Source: CAZEER01 sp964511215 (GTDB lineage: Bacteria; Fidelibacterota; Marinisomatia; Marinisomatales; UBA1611). Taken from it: a DNA stretch of 7,722 nucleotides. Under the pieces are notes generated by a model that ran no database searches, was not told where the DNA came from, and worked only from the letters and a program-made list of their open reading frames with translations. The stretch lies in the NCBI GenBank assembly GCA_964511215.1, contig CAZEER010000087.1, positions 1 through 7,722 of the forward strand, written 5' to 3'. The position numbers and the translations under genes are program-made. Of this stretch, positions 1 through 7,166 are shown one piece after another; the first letter of the stretch is position 1, and each line of letters starts with the position of its first letter.

Positions 1-49
1 AGACACACGGACCTGAACCGTGCGCGTCTACCAATTCCGCCACCCGGGC
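1..49 (-). tRNA. tRNA-Leu (anticodon CAG), 5' part only
   Basis: Read on the minus strand from 49 downwards, the sequence begins with the acceptor strand GCCCGGG (49-43), then U8, then a D-arm with the GG..AGAC pattern. The anticodon stem CACGG/CCGUG encloses the loop UUCAGGU, giving anticodon CAG at + positions 13-15, which reads the Leu codon CUG. The window edge removes the rest of the variable arm, the T-arm and the 3' acceptor strand, so the long class II variable arm expected for tRNA-Leu cannot be checked. The visible half is clean and has no mismatch in the anticodon stem. Confidence 0.93.
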
Positions 50-81
50 ATTATTATTTTCATACTAAAAAAGTAATGAGG

Positions 82-111
82 ATTTTATTCTTTCCTAATA
101 GTTTATCGCAA
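82..111 (-). promoter_or_regulatory. Candidate sigma70-type promoter for tRNA-Leu
   Basis: On the minus strand TTGCGA (111-106) is followed after 18 bases by TAAAAT (87-82), which matches five of six bases of the consensus -10 box. Transcription would start around 75, leaving a leader of about 26 bases before the mature tRNA 5' end at 49. This is judged by motif and spacing only, in an AT-rich background where chance matches are common. Confidence 0.35.
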
Positions 112-122
112 GGATTAAACTT

Positions 123-150
123 TTGATAGCAAACTACAAAGATGTATTTT
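123..150 (+). promoter_or_regulatory. Candidate promoter for the smpB gene run
   Basis: TTGATA (123-128, five of six to the -35 consensus) lies 16 bases before TATTTT (145-150, four of six to the -10 consensus). The predicted start, around 157, leaves a leader of only about 10 bases before the smpB ATG at 167. A very short leader would suit a genome that makes little use of Shine-Dalgarno pairing. I found no clear match to the Bacteroidota promoter form (TTTG with a downstream TAnnTTTG) in this spacer. Motif-based and tentative. Confidence 0.3.
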
Positions 151-166
151 TCATTAAATATTTTTC

Positions 167-616
167 ATGGAAAACACTATCATCTCTAAAAATCGAAAGG
201 CCTTCCATGTATATCATATTCTTGAAACATTTGAAGCCGGTATTCAGCTAAGAGGTAGTGAAGTTAAAAGTATTCGTGAAGGTAAAGTTAGTCTAAAGCA
301 ATCATATGTTTTAATTCGTAAAGGAGAAGCATGGTTAAAAGGTTTCCATATTGCCCGTTATAGTAATACAGGATTTGAAGGTCATGAACCGATTAGAGAT
401 CGCAAATTATTACTCCATAAAAAAGAGATCCAACAGATTAACTCAAAACTTGCAGAAAAAGGACTAACCGTAGTTCCAACAAAATTGTATTTTAAAGGCG
501 GGTTTATCAAGCTTGAAATTGGTCTTGCAAAGGGTAAGAAGCTTTATGATAAGCGAGATACGAAAAAGAAACGAGATGTTGAGAGAGATATAGCAAGAGC
601 TTTAAAAACCAAATGA
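167..616 (+). CDS. smpB: SsrA-binding protein SmpB
   Basis: SmpB binds tmRNA and brings it to stalled ribosomes, where trans-translation tags the incomplete protein and releases the ribosome. The 149-residue product has the normal family length. The oligonucleotide-binding barrel spans about residues 8-125, with the family hallmarks NRKAFH (9-14), the GSEVKS turn (30-35) and GLAKGKKLYDKR (119-130). The basic C-terminal tail (about 126-149, rich in Lys and Arg) is the part that in known SmpB proteins enters the empty mRNA channel and mimics the codon. The start at 167 gives the usual short lead before NRKAFH; there is no Shine-Dalgarno motif, only an A/T-rich leader. The stop overlaps the tyrS start (ATGA at 613-616), so this is the first gene of a coupled run. 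The partner tmRNA gene (ssrA) was not found in the window. Confidence 0.97.
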   Translation: MENTIISKNRKAFHVYHILETFEAGIQLRGSEVKSIREGKVSLKQSYVLIRKGEAWLKGFHIARYSNTGFEGHEPIRDRKLLLHKKEIQQINSKLAEKGLTVVPTKLYFKGGFIKLEIGLAKGKKLYDKRDTKKKRDVERDIARALKTK

Positions 617-1821
617 AATTTAGAACAGTTAATGAACAGATGGATATAATCCGCAGTGGGGTGGAAGAAATTATTCCTGAAGAAGGATTAGTAAAAAAAC
701 TTGAAAATTCAATTAAAAATTCTCGACCACTTATAGTAAAACTAGGTTGTGACCCTAGTAGACCTGACCTACATATTGGTCATGGTGTTGTACTTAGAAA
801 ATTAAGAAGTTTTCAAGATTTAGGTCATAATGCAGTTCTTGTCATTGGTGATTTTACAGCAATGATTGGTGATCCTTCAGGCAGAAATAAAACCAGACCA
901 GCTCTTACATTAAGAGAAGCAAAAGAAAATGCTAAAAGTTATATCGAACAATCTAAAGTAATACTTGATATTAATAATCTTAAAATATTAAATAATTCAA
1001 GTTGGCTAAATAAAATGTGTTTTGATGATGTTGTTAAATTAGCAAGCTCCTACACAGTTGCAAGAATGCTTGAGAGGGATGATTTTACAAAACGATTTCA
1101 CTCCGAAATACCGATCTCAATTCATGAATTTTTATATCCTCTGGCTCAGGCACAAGATTCAGTAGAATTGAAAGCTGATGTCGAGCTTGGTGGTACTGAT
1201 CAAAAGTTTAATCTTCTAGTAGGTCGAGATTTGCAAAAGAATAATGAACAAGATCCACAATGTATTATAACCACTCCTCTATTAGAAGGTACAGACGGTG
1301 TAGAAAAAATGTCAAAATCATATGGTAATCATATAGGTTTAATGGATAAACCTGAAGAGATGTATGGGAAAACATTGTCGATAGCTGATGATATGATCCT
1401 TAGGTGGTTCATTCTTGCAGCTGATGCAGATCAATCTACTGTTCAATCTGTAAAAGAACGTCTGAGCAATCCATCTATAAATCCAATGGAAATAAAAAGA
1501 GAACTCGCACGAAAAATAGTAGGATTATATTATGACGATGATGTAGCATTAAAAGCCGAAGAGCATTTTAATAGAGTAGTTGTTGGGAAAGGAATACCAG
1601 AGAATATTCTTGAATTCCATCTTAAAAAAGAAGATTTAATTGTAAATATAATTTTTGACTCAGGTTTACTAAAAAGTAAAGGAGAAGCAAGAAGAATGAT
1701 TAAACAGAGAGCTGTTAAGCTGGATGATAAGCTTGTTACAGATATTCAGACAACAATTGCTCCCAATGGTGAACAAATACTTAAAATAGGTAAAAGACGA
1801 TTTTTAAAGGTTATTGGATGA
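613..1821 (+). CDS. tyrS: Tyrosyl-tRNA synthetase, KMSKS (TyrZ-like) type
   Basis: This cytoplasmic class I enzyme activates tyrosine with ATP and charges tRNA-Tyr. The 402-residue protein has the HIGH motif (54-57), GDPSGR (86-91), the tyrosine-pocket pattern Y175-x3-Q179-x2-D182, GGTDQKFN (193-200) and KMSKS (232-236). A C-terminal S4 RNA-binding domain covers about 338-400. KMSKS rather than KFGKT, together with Lys43 where the Bacillus stearothermophilus enzyme has Tyr34, places it in the TyrZ-like branch instead of the E. coli TyrS branch; this is known of the family and judged here by eye. The start overlaps the smpB stop by four bases and the stop overlaps the next start in the same way (1818-1821), so expression is probably coupled to both neighbours. 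No T-box leader is present, and the gene has no room for its own leader. Confidence 0.97.
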   Translation: MKFRTVNEQMDIIRSGVEEIIPEEGLVKKLENSIKNSRPLIVKLGCDPSRPDLHIGHGVVLRKLRSFQDLGHNAVLVIGDFTAMIGDPSGRNKTRPALTLREAKENAKSYIEQSKVILDINNLKILNNSSWLNKMCFDDVVKLASSYTVARMLERDDFTKRFHSEIPISIHEFLYPLAQAQDSVELKADVELGGTDQKFNLLVGRDLQKNNEQDPQCIITTPLLEGTDGVEKMSKSYGNHIGLMDKPEEMYGKTLSIADDMILRWFILAADADQSTVQSVKERLSNPSINPMEIKRELARKIVGLYYDDDVALKAEEHFNRVVVGKGIPENILEFHLKKEDLIVNIIFDSGLLKSKGEARRMIKQRAVKLDDKLVTDIQTTIAPNGEQILKIGKRRFLKVIG

Positions 1822-3431
1822 AAAAAGCCTATATAGTTTTATATTGCATTATATTTTTTATTTTTAATTCATGTACACCGTCGAATCTTGATCCTCCAAA
1901 ACTTGTAGTAATGCTGGTGGTCGATCAAATGCGTCCCGATCTCTTAACGAGATTTGACAATCTTTATAAAAATGGATTTCGTTGGTTAATAGATAAAGGG
2001 ATCTGGTTTACTAATACCCATCATGAACACAGTTATACTGCAACTGGGCCGGGACACACTGCTATAGGTTTTGGGCAATATCCAGGGAAATTAGGTGTAA
2101 TTGGCAATAGTTTTTATGATCGAGATTTGAAGAAGAATGTAAATTGTGTAGAAGATCCTAATGCAAGTGTGATTGGTTCTACAAATGGTAAAGCAAGGTC
2201 ATCCTTTAGATATAATACAAAAGGTTTAGGTGATTGGTTAAAAGATAAATATCCTGGTTCAAAAGTTATTTCAATAGGTGGAAAAGATAGAGCAGCTTGT
2301 TTGTTAGGAGGAAAAAATCCGGATCTTCCACTTTATTATAATAAAGCTGGTCAATTTATATCATCTGATTATTATATAGAGCAGTTACCAGATTGGGTAT
2401 CTACATTTAATCAAAATTTAAATATTCAATCCTACAAAGATTCCTTATGGAAAAAGTCACTTAACAATGATGTATATTTAAATTTTGCCAGAGAAGACCA
2501 CTATGTAGGAGAAACGGATGATTATCTGAATGCACTTTATTCTCCTGTTTTTCCTATTGGCTTTGATCGTGAAATTGATCCTGAATCAGCGATTATGGGT
2601 CGACCCTGGTTTGAACGAGAGATACTCCATTTAGCAAAAATAGCAATTAAAGAAGAATCTCTAGGCCTAGATACAGATCCGGATTTACTAGCCATTGGTT
2701 TTTCAGCCATGGACTGGATGATTCATGATTATGGACCTTATTCACAAGAGGTTATGGATGCATGTATTAAGTTAGATAAATACCTTGGTAATTTTATTGA
2801 TTATATTGATGAAGAGGTAGGTCTGGGCAATGTTTTATTTGTCTTGACCGCAGATCATGGGGGCCTACCTTTGCCTGAATATGTTGTTGAAAATGGAGGC
2901 TCAGGTGGACGGATCAACAAGAAACATCTCCAAGAAGCATTGCAATGGGTCGATGAAGAGTGTGAAGAAAAATTTGGGTATATACCTTACCATCGTGATG
3001 GAGGTAATTATTTTTTAGATCACGATCAATTGAAAAAAACAGGGCTAAAACCAGAAGCGATTTATAATATAGTAGAGCAGTATCTCACAGTTGTCGATGG
3101 TATAGAGAAAATGGTGATTAAAGACAATATATTGAACAGTTCTTCTAATGATAAAATTACCCGTAGATTAAAAAATATGATCCACCCCAGAAAGACACCT
3201 GAAATTTTTCCACTTGTGACCCATGGTTATTTATACAGGGGACCTTATGGAACATCCCATGGAACTCCATACGATTATGATACACACGTGCCTCTAATTT
3301 TTGCTAGAAAGCAATTTAGAAATAGAATGGTTAGTACCCATCATGCAACGATTGATATTGCACCTACAATTTCCAAATACTTAGATATACAGATTCCTGA
3401 ATATTGTGATGGGATCCCCATTCATTTTTAA
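1818..3431 (+). CDS. PafA-like alkaline phosphatase, probable lipoprotein
   Basis: This is a two-metal phosphatase of the alkaline phosphatase/NPP superfamily, expected to release phosphate from phosphomonoesters outside the cytoplasm. Aligned by eye to PafA of Elizabethkingia meningoseptica, every active-site residue is present: metal ligands D36, D299, H303, D346, H347 and H481; nucleophile T76 (in TATGPGH); N97; and the K156/R158 pair, which marks monoesterases and separates PafA from diesterase relatives. Spacings agree with PafA: 21 residues from T76 to N97 and 47 from D299 to D346. The N-terminus (1-19) is a short basic, hydrophobic signal ending in FNSC; Cys19 is a plausible lipidation site although the lipobox is weak. 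The 537-residue length is normal for the family. The start overlaps the tyrS stop (ATGA), an odd pairing of secreted phosphatase and synthetase. PafA enzymes are reported to work even in high phosphate, and no Pho-box-like site is visible. Confidence 0.92.
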   Translation: MKKAYIVLYCIIFFIFNSCTPSNLDPPKLVVMLVVDQMRPDLLTRFDNLYKNGFRWLIDKGIWFTNTHHEHSYTATGPGHTAIGFGQYPGKLGVIGNSFYDRDLKKNVNCVEDPNASVIGSTNGKARSSFRYNTKGLGDWLKDKYPGSKVISIGGKDRAACLLGGKNPDLPLYYNKAGQFISSDYYIEQLPDWVSTFNQNLNIQSYKDSLWKKSLNNDVYLNFAREDHYVGETDDYLNALYSPVFPIGFDREIDPESAIMGRPWFEREILHLAKIAIKEESLGLDTDPDLLAIGFSAMDWMIHDYGPYSQEVMDACIKLDKYLGNFIDYIDEEVGLGNVLFVLTADHGGLPLPEYVVENGGSGGRINKKHLQEALQWVDEECEEKFGYIPYHRDGGNYFLDHDQLKKTGLKPEAIYNIVEQYLTVVDGIEKMVIKDNILNSSSNDKITRRLKNMIHPRKTPEIFPLVTHGYLYRGPYGTSHGTPYDYDTHVPLIFARKQFRNRMVSTHHATIDIAPTISKYLDIQIPEYCDGIPIHF

Positions 3432-3432
3432 C

Positions 3433-4320
3433 ATGCTTTTACTTGATAGGCTAAATAAAAAATTTGAAAACGTAAAAGCTGTGAATAATATTTCCTTTAA
3501 AGTAGAGCAAGGTGATATTTACGGATTTTTAGGACCAAATGGTGCGGGGAAAACCACAACAATTCGTATGATTATGGGAATTATTTATTCTGATTCAGGA
3601 AAAATAATGTTAAATGGGAATGATATTAATTACTTAGGTAGAAAAAACCTAGGCTATTTGCCTGAAGATAGAGGACTATATCAAAAGCAAAAACTGAAAG
3701 AGATATTACATTATTTTGCAATTCTAAGAGGATTAGAAAAAAAAGATGTTATTCATAAAACTGGTTTATGGTTAGAAAGATTTAATCTAGATGGTGAAGG
3801 TATGAGGAAAGTGGAAGAACTGTCAAAGGGTAATCAACAAAAAGTCCAATTTATACTTGCTCTTTTGCATGACCCTGATTTGATTATTTTGGATGAACCT
3901 TTTACTGGTCTCGACCCTTTGAATCAGTTATTGTTAAAAGAGATTATTCAAGAAAAACAAGATGATGGCAAGACAATCATATTCTCAACCCACCAAATGG
4001 AACAGGTAGAAAGATTATGTAATAATATATGTTTGATTGATAAAGGTGAGGTTGTATTAGAAGGAGCGCTCCAAAATATTCGTAATTCTCATTCTAGTAA
4101 TGCAGTAGAAGTACGTTTTTCAGGCTCATTGGATAATGAAAAGGCTAATTATTTTTTAAGTGAATTAGAAATCAAGAGTGGCATAATATCTGGAATATTA
4201 AAAAAGAAATCCAATGAGTTTTTAAATTGGCTTAATATGCATGTCAATGTTGAATCATATCAGGTAAAAATTCCAACCCTTGAACAGATCTTTATTGAAC
4301 AAGTGAACAAAACTGCATGA
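3433..4320 (+). CDS. ABC-2 type exporter ATP-binding protein (NatA/YhaQ-like)
   Basis: This is the cytoplasmic ATPase that drives the permease encoded next. From the start at 3433 (295 residues) it has Walker A GPNGAGKT (34-41), the signature LSKGNQQ (130-136), Walker B LIILDEP (150-156, Glu155 catalytic), the D-loop GLD (159-161) and the switch His187 in STHQM. The C-terminal extension (about 215-295, ending in LEQIFIEQ) resembles the DUF4162-type tail of NatA/YhaQ proteins. The Q-loop position reads YLPED, with Glu78 in place of Gln, which is usual for this subfamily. I prefer ATG 3433, one base after the phosphatase stop, because it gives the normal MLLLDRLNKKF beginning; an ATG at 3406 in the same frame would add nine atypical residues and overlap the phosphatase by 26 bases. 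The stop overlaps the permease start (ATGA at 4317). The exported substrate cannot be read from the sequence; sodium or drug export is known for some relatives. Confidence 0.93.
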   Translation: MLLLDRLNKKFENVKAVNNISFKVEQGDIYGFLGPNGAGKTTTIRMIMGIIYSDSGKIMLNGNDINYLGRKNLGYLPEDRGLYQKQKLKEILHYFAILRGLEKKDVIHKTGLWLERFNLDGEGMRKVEELSKGNQQKVQFILALLHDPDLIILDEPFTGLDPLNQLLLKEIIQEKQDDGKTIIFSTHQMEQVERLCNNICLIDKGEVVLEGALQNIRNSHSSNAVEVRFSGSLDNEKANYFLSELEIKSGIISGILKKKSNEFLNWLNMHVNVESYQVKIPTLEQIFIEQVNKTA

Positions 4321-5543
4321 AACAAATTTGGAATGTTATCAGATGGGAATTTATAAATAGGGTAAAAACAAAATTATTTCTAATAACTACTTTTGTATTA
4401 CCTCTTTTTATAGGCGGAGTACTATACCTACCAGCATTACTTATGGATATTGAGCCAGAAAATGAAGCGAATATCGGTCTAGTCTATAGCAAGAAAATAT
4501 TACCGCTTATAGATCGATTTAAAGAACGAGTAGGTACCACCTATTTATTAAAAAATGGTGAGAGACAATTTAATTTTTCTAGGTTTGATGAAGATAAAAT
4601 TGCATTGGATAGTGTTCTAACTGATAATATTGATGGCTATCTATTTATTCCCAACTCCATTTTGGATACTGGCCAAGTAAAGTATTTTAGTAAATCTTTA
4701 AGTAATATAAAAGTTTATACTAATCTTAGAAGAATTCTAAATCAGTTAGTAATAGAACAGCGTATGTTAGAACAAGGTATTGATTTAAAACTTGTTGGCC
4801 AATTAAGTAAGAAAATTCAATTTAAAACCTTTGAAATAGATGATTTAGGGCAAGCATCTAAAGGTAATGAACTCGCAAGCATAATGGTTCCTTATCTCTT
4901 TGTGATGATTTTATTTATGACAGTTTTTATGAGTGGACAACTTTTGCTTCGCTCTGTAATGGAAGAGAGGACCAGTCGTACTATTGAAATTTTGTTATCA
5001 TCTGTTACGCCTGACGAATTGATGACTGGTAAAATATTGGGCTTGGGCGCTCTTGGTCTAGTACAAATGATCTTTTACTTGATAGTGGGCCTTGCTGTAG
5101 CATACTACAAGAGTTTTTTTGCTATTGAAATTTCCCAGATGCCCTTTTTCTTAATTTATTTTATAACTGGTTATTTATTTTACGCAGCTATTTTTGCAGC
5201 AATGGGCACCTTTTTCACATCGGAACAAGAAGCACAGCAATCTAGTAGTATCATTAGCATTGTCGCAGTTTTACCAATAGCATTTTCTTCTTATTTTATT
5301 GCCAACCCAGGTTCCTCATTGACTATTGTTGCTTCCTATATTCCACCATTAACACCTTTTTTGATGATGATTCGTTTGGGAACAGATACTGTAGGGTCAC
5401 AAGAAATAATTTATACTTCACTTTTAATGATTTTTTCGTGCTGGACAATTTTGAAATTATCCGGTAAGATTTTCAGGACTGCAATTTTACTTTATGGTAA
5501 AAGAATTACTATTAAAGAAATTTGGAAATGGGTCCATGCTTGA
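4317..5543 (+). CDS. ABC-2 type exporter permease (NatB/YhaP-like)
   Basis: This is the membrane half of the exporter whose ATPase lies immediately upstream. The 408-residue protein has one N-terminal membrane segment (about 20-43), a large extracytoplasmic domain (about 45-185) and a C-terminal block of about five segments (roughly 189-211, 240-263, 276-299, 311-329 and 364-381). Family marks are the amphipathic stretch RSVMEERTSRTIEILLSSV (212-230), followed by the GKILG segment (238-242), and YIPPLTPFLMMIRL (341-354). The protein ends in a basic cytoplasmic tail (GKRITIKEIWKW). This topology fits the ABC2_membrane_3 type in NatB, YhaP and related exporters. The four-base overlap with the ATPase supports coupled synthesis of a one-ATPase, one-permease system, probably a homodimer of each. 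Substrate unknown. Length and motifs are intact. Confidence 0.92.
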   Translation: MKQIWNVIRWEFINRVKTKLFLITTFVLPLFIGGVLYLPALLMDIEPENEANIGLVYSKKILPLIDRFKERVGTTYLLKNGERQFNFSRFDEDKIALDSVLTDNIDGYLFIPNSILDTGQVKYFSKSLSNIKVYTNLRRILNQLVIEQRMLEQGIDLKLVGQLSKKIQFKTFEIDDLGQASKGNELASIMVPYLFVMILFMTVFMSGQLLLRSVMEERTSRTIEILLSSVTPDELMTGKILGLGALGLVQMIFYLIVGLAVAYYKSFFAIEISQMPFFLIYFITGYLFYAAIFAAMGTFFTSEQEAQQSSSIISIVAVLPIAFSSYFIANPGSSLTIVASYIPPLTPFLMMIRLGTDTVGSQEIIYTSLLMIFSCWTILKLSGKIFRTAILLYGKRITIKEIWKWVHA

Positions 5544-5586
5544 TTTGGTTTTAATTATTTATTATTCTTCTTAAGTTATTGTTTAT

Positions 5587-6615
5587 ATGACAGCATTACT
5601 CGCGTACTTTTTTACGGCAATTGTTTTATCGTTTCTCTGTTCTTTATTAGAGTCTGTTTTGTTGAGTGTATCTATTGCTCATGTATCTGTTATTGAAAAG
5701 GAGGGTAAATCCTCTGGACGGATTATGGCCGAACTTAAAGAAAATATTAATCGTCCACTTGCAGCCATATTGACAGTTAACACTATTGCAAATACAATAG
5801 GAGCTGCAGGTGTTGGTGCACAAACTCATATAGTTTTAGGAAATGAATGGGTGGCAATATCTTCAGGTATACTAACATTTGCAATTTTAATAATTTCTGA
5901 AATTATACCTAAAACTATTGGTGCAATTTATAGCAAGTCATTAGTCTCATTTTCAGCTTATACTATTAAGACTCTAATGGTAATTGCGTGGCCTTTTGTT
6001 GTATTATCTGAGGCAATGTCGAATTTAATGAATAATGGTGATAATGGAGGTGAATCAAAGGCAACAAGAGAAGAACTTCTTGCAATGGCAGAAATAAGTG
6101 AAGATGAGGGGGAAATTGATGAACAAGAAGGGGATATCATTGAGAACCTCATTAAACTAGATGACATGCCTGTAGAAGATATTATGACACCTAGATCTGT
6201 TATTTTCGCATTAAAACAATCAGATACCGTAGGTGAGGTTGTTAACAAACACTCACCAATAGCTTTTTCAAGAATTCCAATATTTGAAAAAGATTTGGAT
6301 AATATAGTTGGAATTGTAAATCGCTATACATTAGTGAATAAGCAGGCAGAAGATCAGTTTAATATAATTATGAAGAATATTATGAAACCTATTCAATCTA
6401 TTGTTGAAAAAACATCTGTGTCAGATGTTTTAGATTTATTTGTAAAAAAAAGAGAGCAGATGTTCTTTGTTACTGATGATTTTGGTACTACTACAGGACT
6501 TATAACTCTCGAAGATGCAATAGAGACATTACTAGGAGTAGAAATTGTCGATGAACATGATCATGTCATTGATATGAGAAAACTTGCAAAAGCAAAAATG
6601 AAGGAAAAGGGTTAA
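5587..6615 (+). CDS. CNNM/DUF21 membrane protein with CBS pair (CorB-like)
   Basis: The family (CNNM in animals, CorB, CorC and MpfA in bacteria) is linked to magnesium, and sometimes cobalt, efflux across the inner membrane. The 342-residue protein has the DUF21 membrane domain at about 1-150, with segments near 5-28, 57-78, 88-110 and 122-145. It keeps the family positions E22, N65 and N69 and the SEIIPK motif (104-109). An acidic linker helix (about 160-192) leads to two CBS domains, about 196-250 (starting VEDIMTPRSVIF) and 262-322 (ending GLITLEDAIETLLG), then the usual EIVDEHD segment. It stops at 342, so the CorC_HlyC domain found in members of about 430 residues is absent; such short forms are known. 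The gene starts 43 bases after the permease stop with no Shine-Dalgarno motif and no visible terminator between, so it may belong to the same transcript. The ion moved is inferred from the family only. Confidence 0.9.
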   Translation: MTALLAYFFTAIVLSFLCSLLESVLLSVSIAHVSVIEKEGKSSGRIMAELKENINRPLAAILTVNTIANTIGAAGVGAQTHIVLGNEWVAISSGILTFAILIISEIIPKTIGAIYSKSLVSFSAYTIKTLMVIAWPFVVLSEAMSNLMNNGDNGGESKATREELLAMAEISEDEGEIDEQEGDIIENLIKLDDMPVEDIMTPRSVIFALKQSDTVGEVVNKHSPIAFSRIPIFEKDLDNIVGIVNRYTLVNKQAEDQFNIIMKNIMKPIQSIVEKTSVSDVLDLFVKKREQMFFVTDDFGTTTGLITLEDAIETLLGVEIVDEHDHVIDMRKLAKAKMKEKG

Positions 6616-6698
6616 AAATTAGGTTTTCTTATTCATTGAGTTTGGGGATTATGATTAATAAATTTCTCGCCCTAATTCATTAGTAGGAAATTAAAACT

Positions 6699-7031
6699 AT
6701 GGCAAAAAAACAAAAAAGTTTTGCTGATAAAGCATCAGGTAATAAAAACAAAGACACTGTATATGTAAAATATGTCAAGAGTGTGCAATCGGAAGATACT
6801 GGAATGTGGAGATTCAATGAGCAGATGATTCAAATGAATAAAGGTGAGCAACTAGATTCTGCATTAAAGCGATTGGATGAAGTTGCAAATCTTGCGGATA
6901 TTGATTTAAGTGAATTTGTGAAAAAGGAAAATTCAAAAGCAGATCAAAATGAAAAAATTGAATTATCTGTAGATGATTCAAATGATATATCTCCGGATTT
7001 AGATACATTAGATAAACAAGAAGAAGAATAA
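6699..7031 (+). CDS. Small charged protein, possibly DUF4295/bL38-like
   Basis: The function is not known. The 110-residue protein has three parts: a basic N-terminus (1-19, MAKKQKSFADKASG with six Lys), a middle segment (20-47) with VKYVKS and TGMWRF followed by NEQMIQMNKG, and a C-terminal half that turns strongly acidic (about 85-110). There is no signal peptide or membrane segment. The beginning and middle recall DUF4295, a Bacteroidota family of about 50 residues that starts MAKK and carries VKSxKTGxYxF; from memory that family has been equated with ribosomal protein bL38. This is similarity by eye over about 45 residues, and the 60-residue extension does not fit, so it may be unrelated. 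The ATG at 6699 is the first in frame and gives a MAKK start common in small basic ribosomal proteins. A GGAA lies 12 bases upstream, the nearest thing to a ribosome-binding site here. The frame and codon use look real. Confidence 0.8.
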   Translation: MAKKQKSFADKASGNKNKDTVYVKYVKSVQSEDTGMWRFNEQMIQMNKGEQLDSALKRLDEVANLADIDLSEFVKKENSKADQNEKIELSVDDSNDISPDLDTLDKQEEE

Positions 7032-7041
7032 TTTTAAAACC

Positions 7042-7075
7042 ATAACCTTTACCTTATTTTAATAGATGAGGTTAT
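7042..7075 (+). terminator. Weak inverted repeat after the small CDS
   Basis: ATAACCT (7042-7048) is exactly complementary to AGGTTAT (7069-7075), separated by a 20-base loop, starting ten bases after the stop of the 110-residue protein. The position suits transcription termination, but the stem is only seven A/T-rich pairs and the bases after it (AGATTGTC) are not a T run. If it terminates at all it is inefficient; it could be chance. Confidence 0.2.
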
Positions 7076-7166
7076 AGATTGTCTTAAAGCGCAAGCTTGT
7101 AAAGAATGTTAGATTATTAATAAATGTAATAAATAACATTTTCTAAAAATTAATAATAATAAATAA

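Noticed and set aside
50..166. A riboswitch or T-box leader before smpB-tyrS
   Set aside because: The spacer is only about 117 bases, is divergent with tRNA-Leu, and has no specifier stem, T-box sequence or terminator hairpin.
5647..5829. Antisense open frame of 60 codons inside the CNNM gene
   Set aside because: It lies entirely opposite a well-supported gene and its Cys/Asn-rich composition matches no family; it is a shadow of the sense frame.
5958..6248. Antisense open frame of 96 codons opposite the CNNM linker and first CBS domain
   Set aside because: The Ser-rich translation is what the acidic sense strand (GAA, GAT codons) gives in reverse; no start signal or domain is seen.
6617..6677. 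Inverted pair AATTAGG / CCTAATT between the CNNM gene and the small CDS
   Set aside because: The arms are seven A/T-rich bases with 47 bases between and no T run; chance is the simplest explanation.
6814..7008. Antisense open frame of 64 codons opposite the small charged protein
   Set aside because: The sense frame has the better start, composition and context; the antisense product is low-complexity and His/Leu/Gln-rich.
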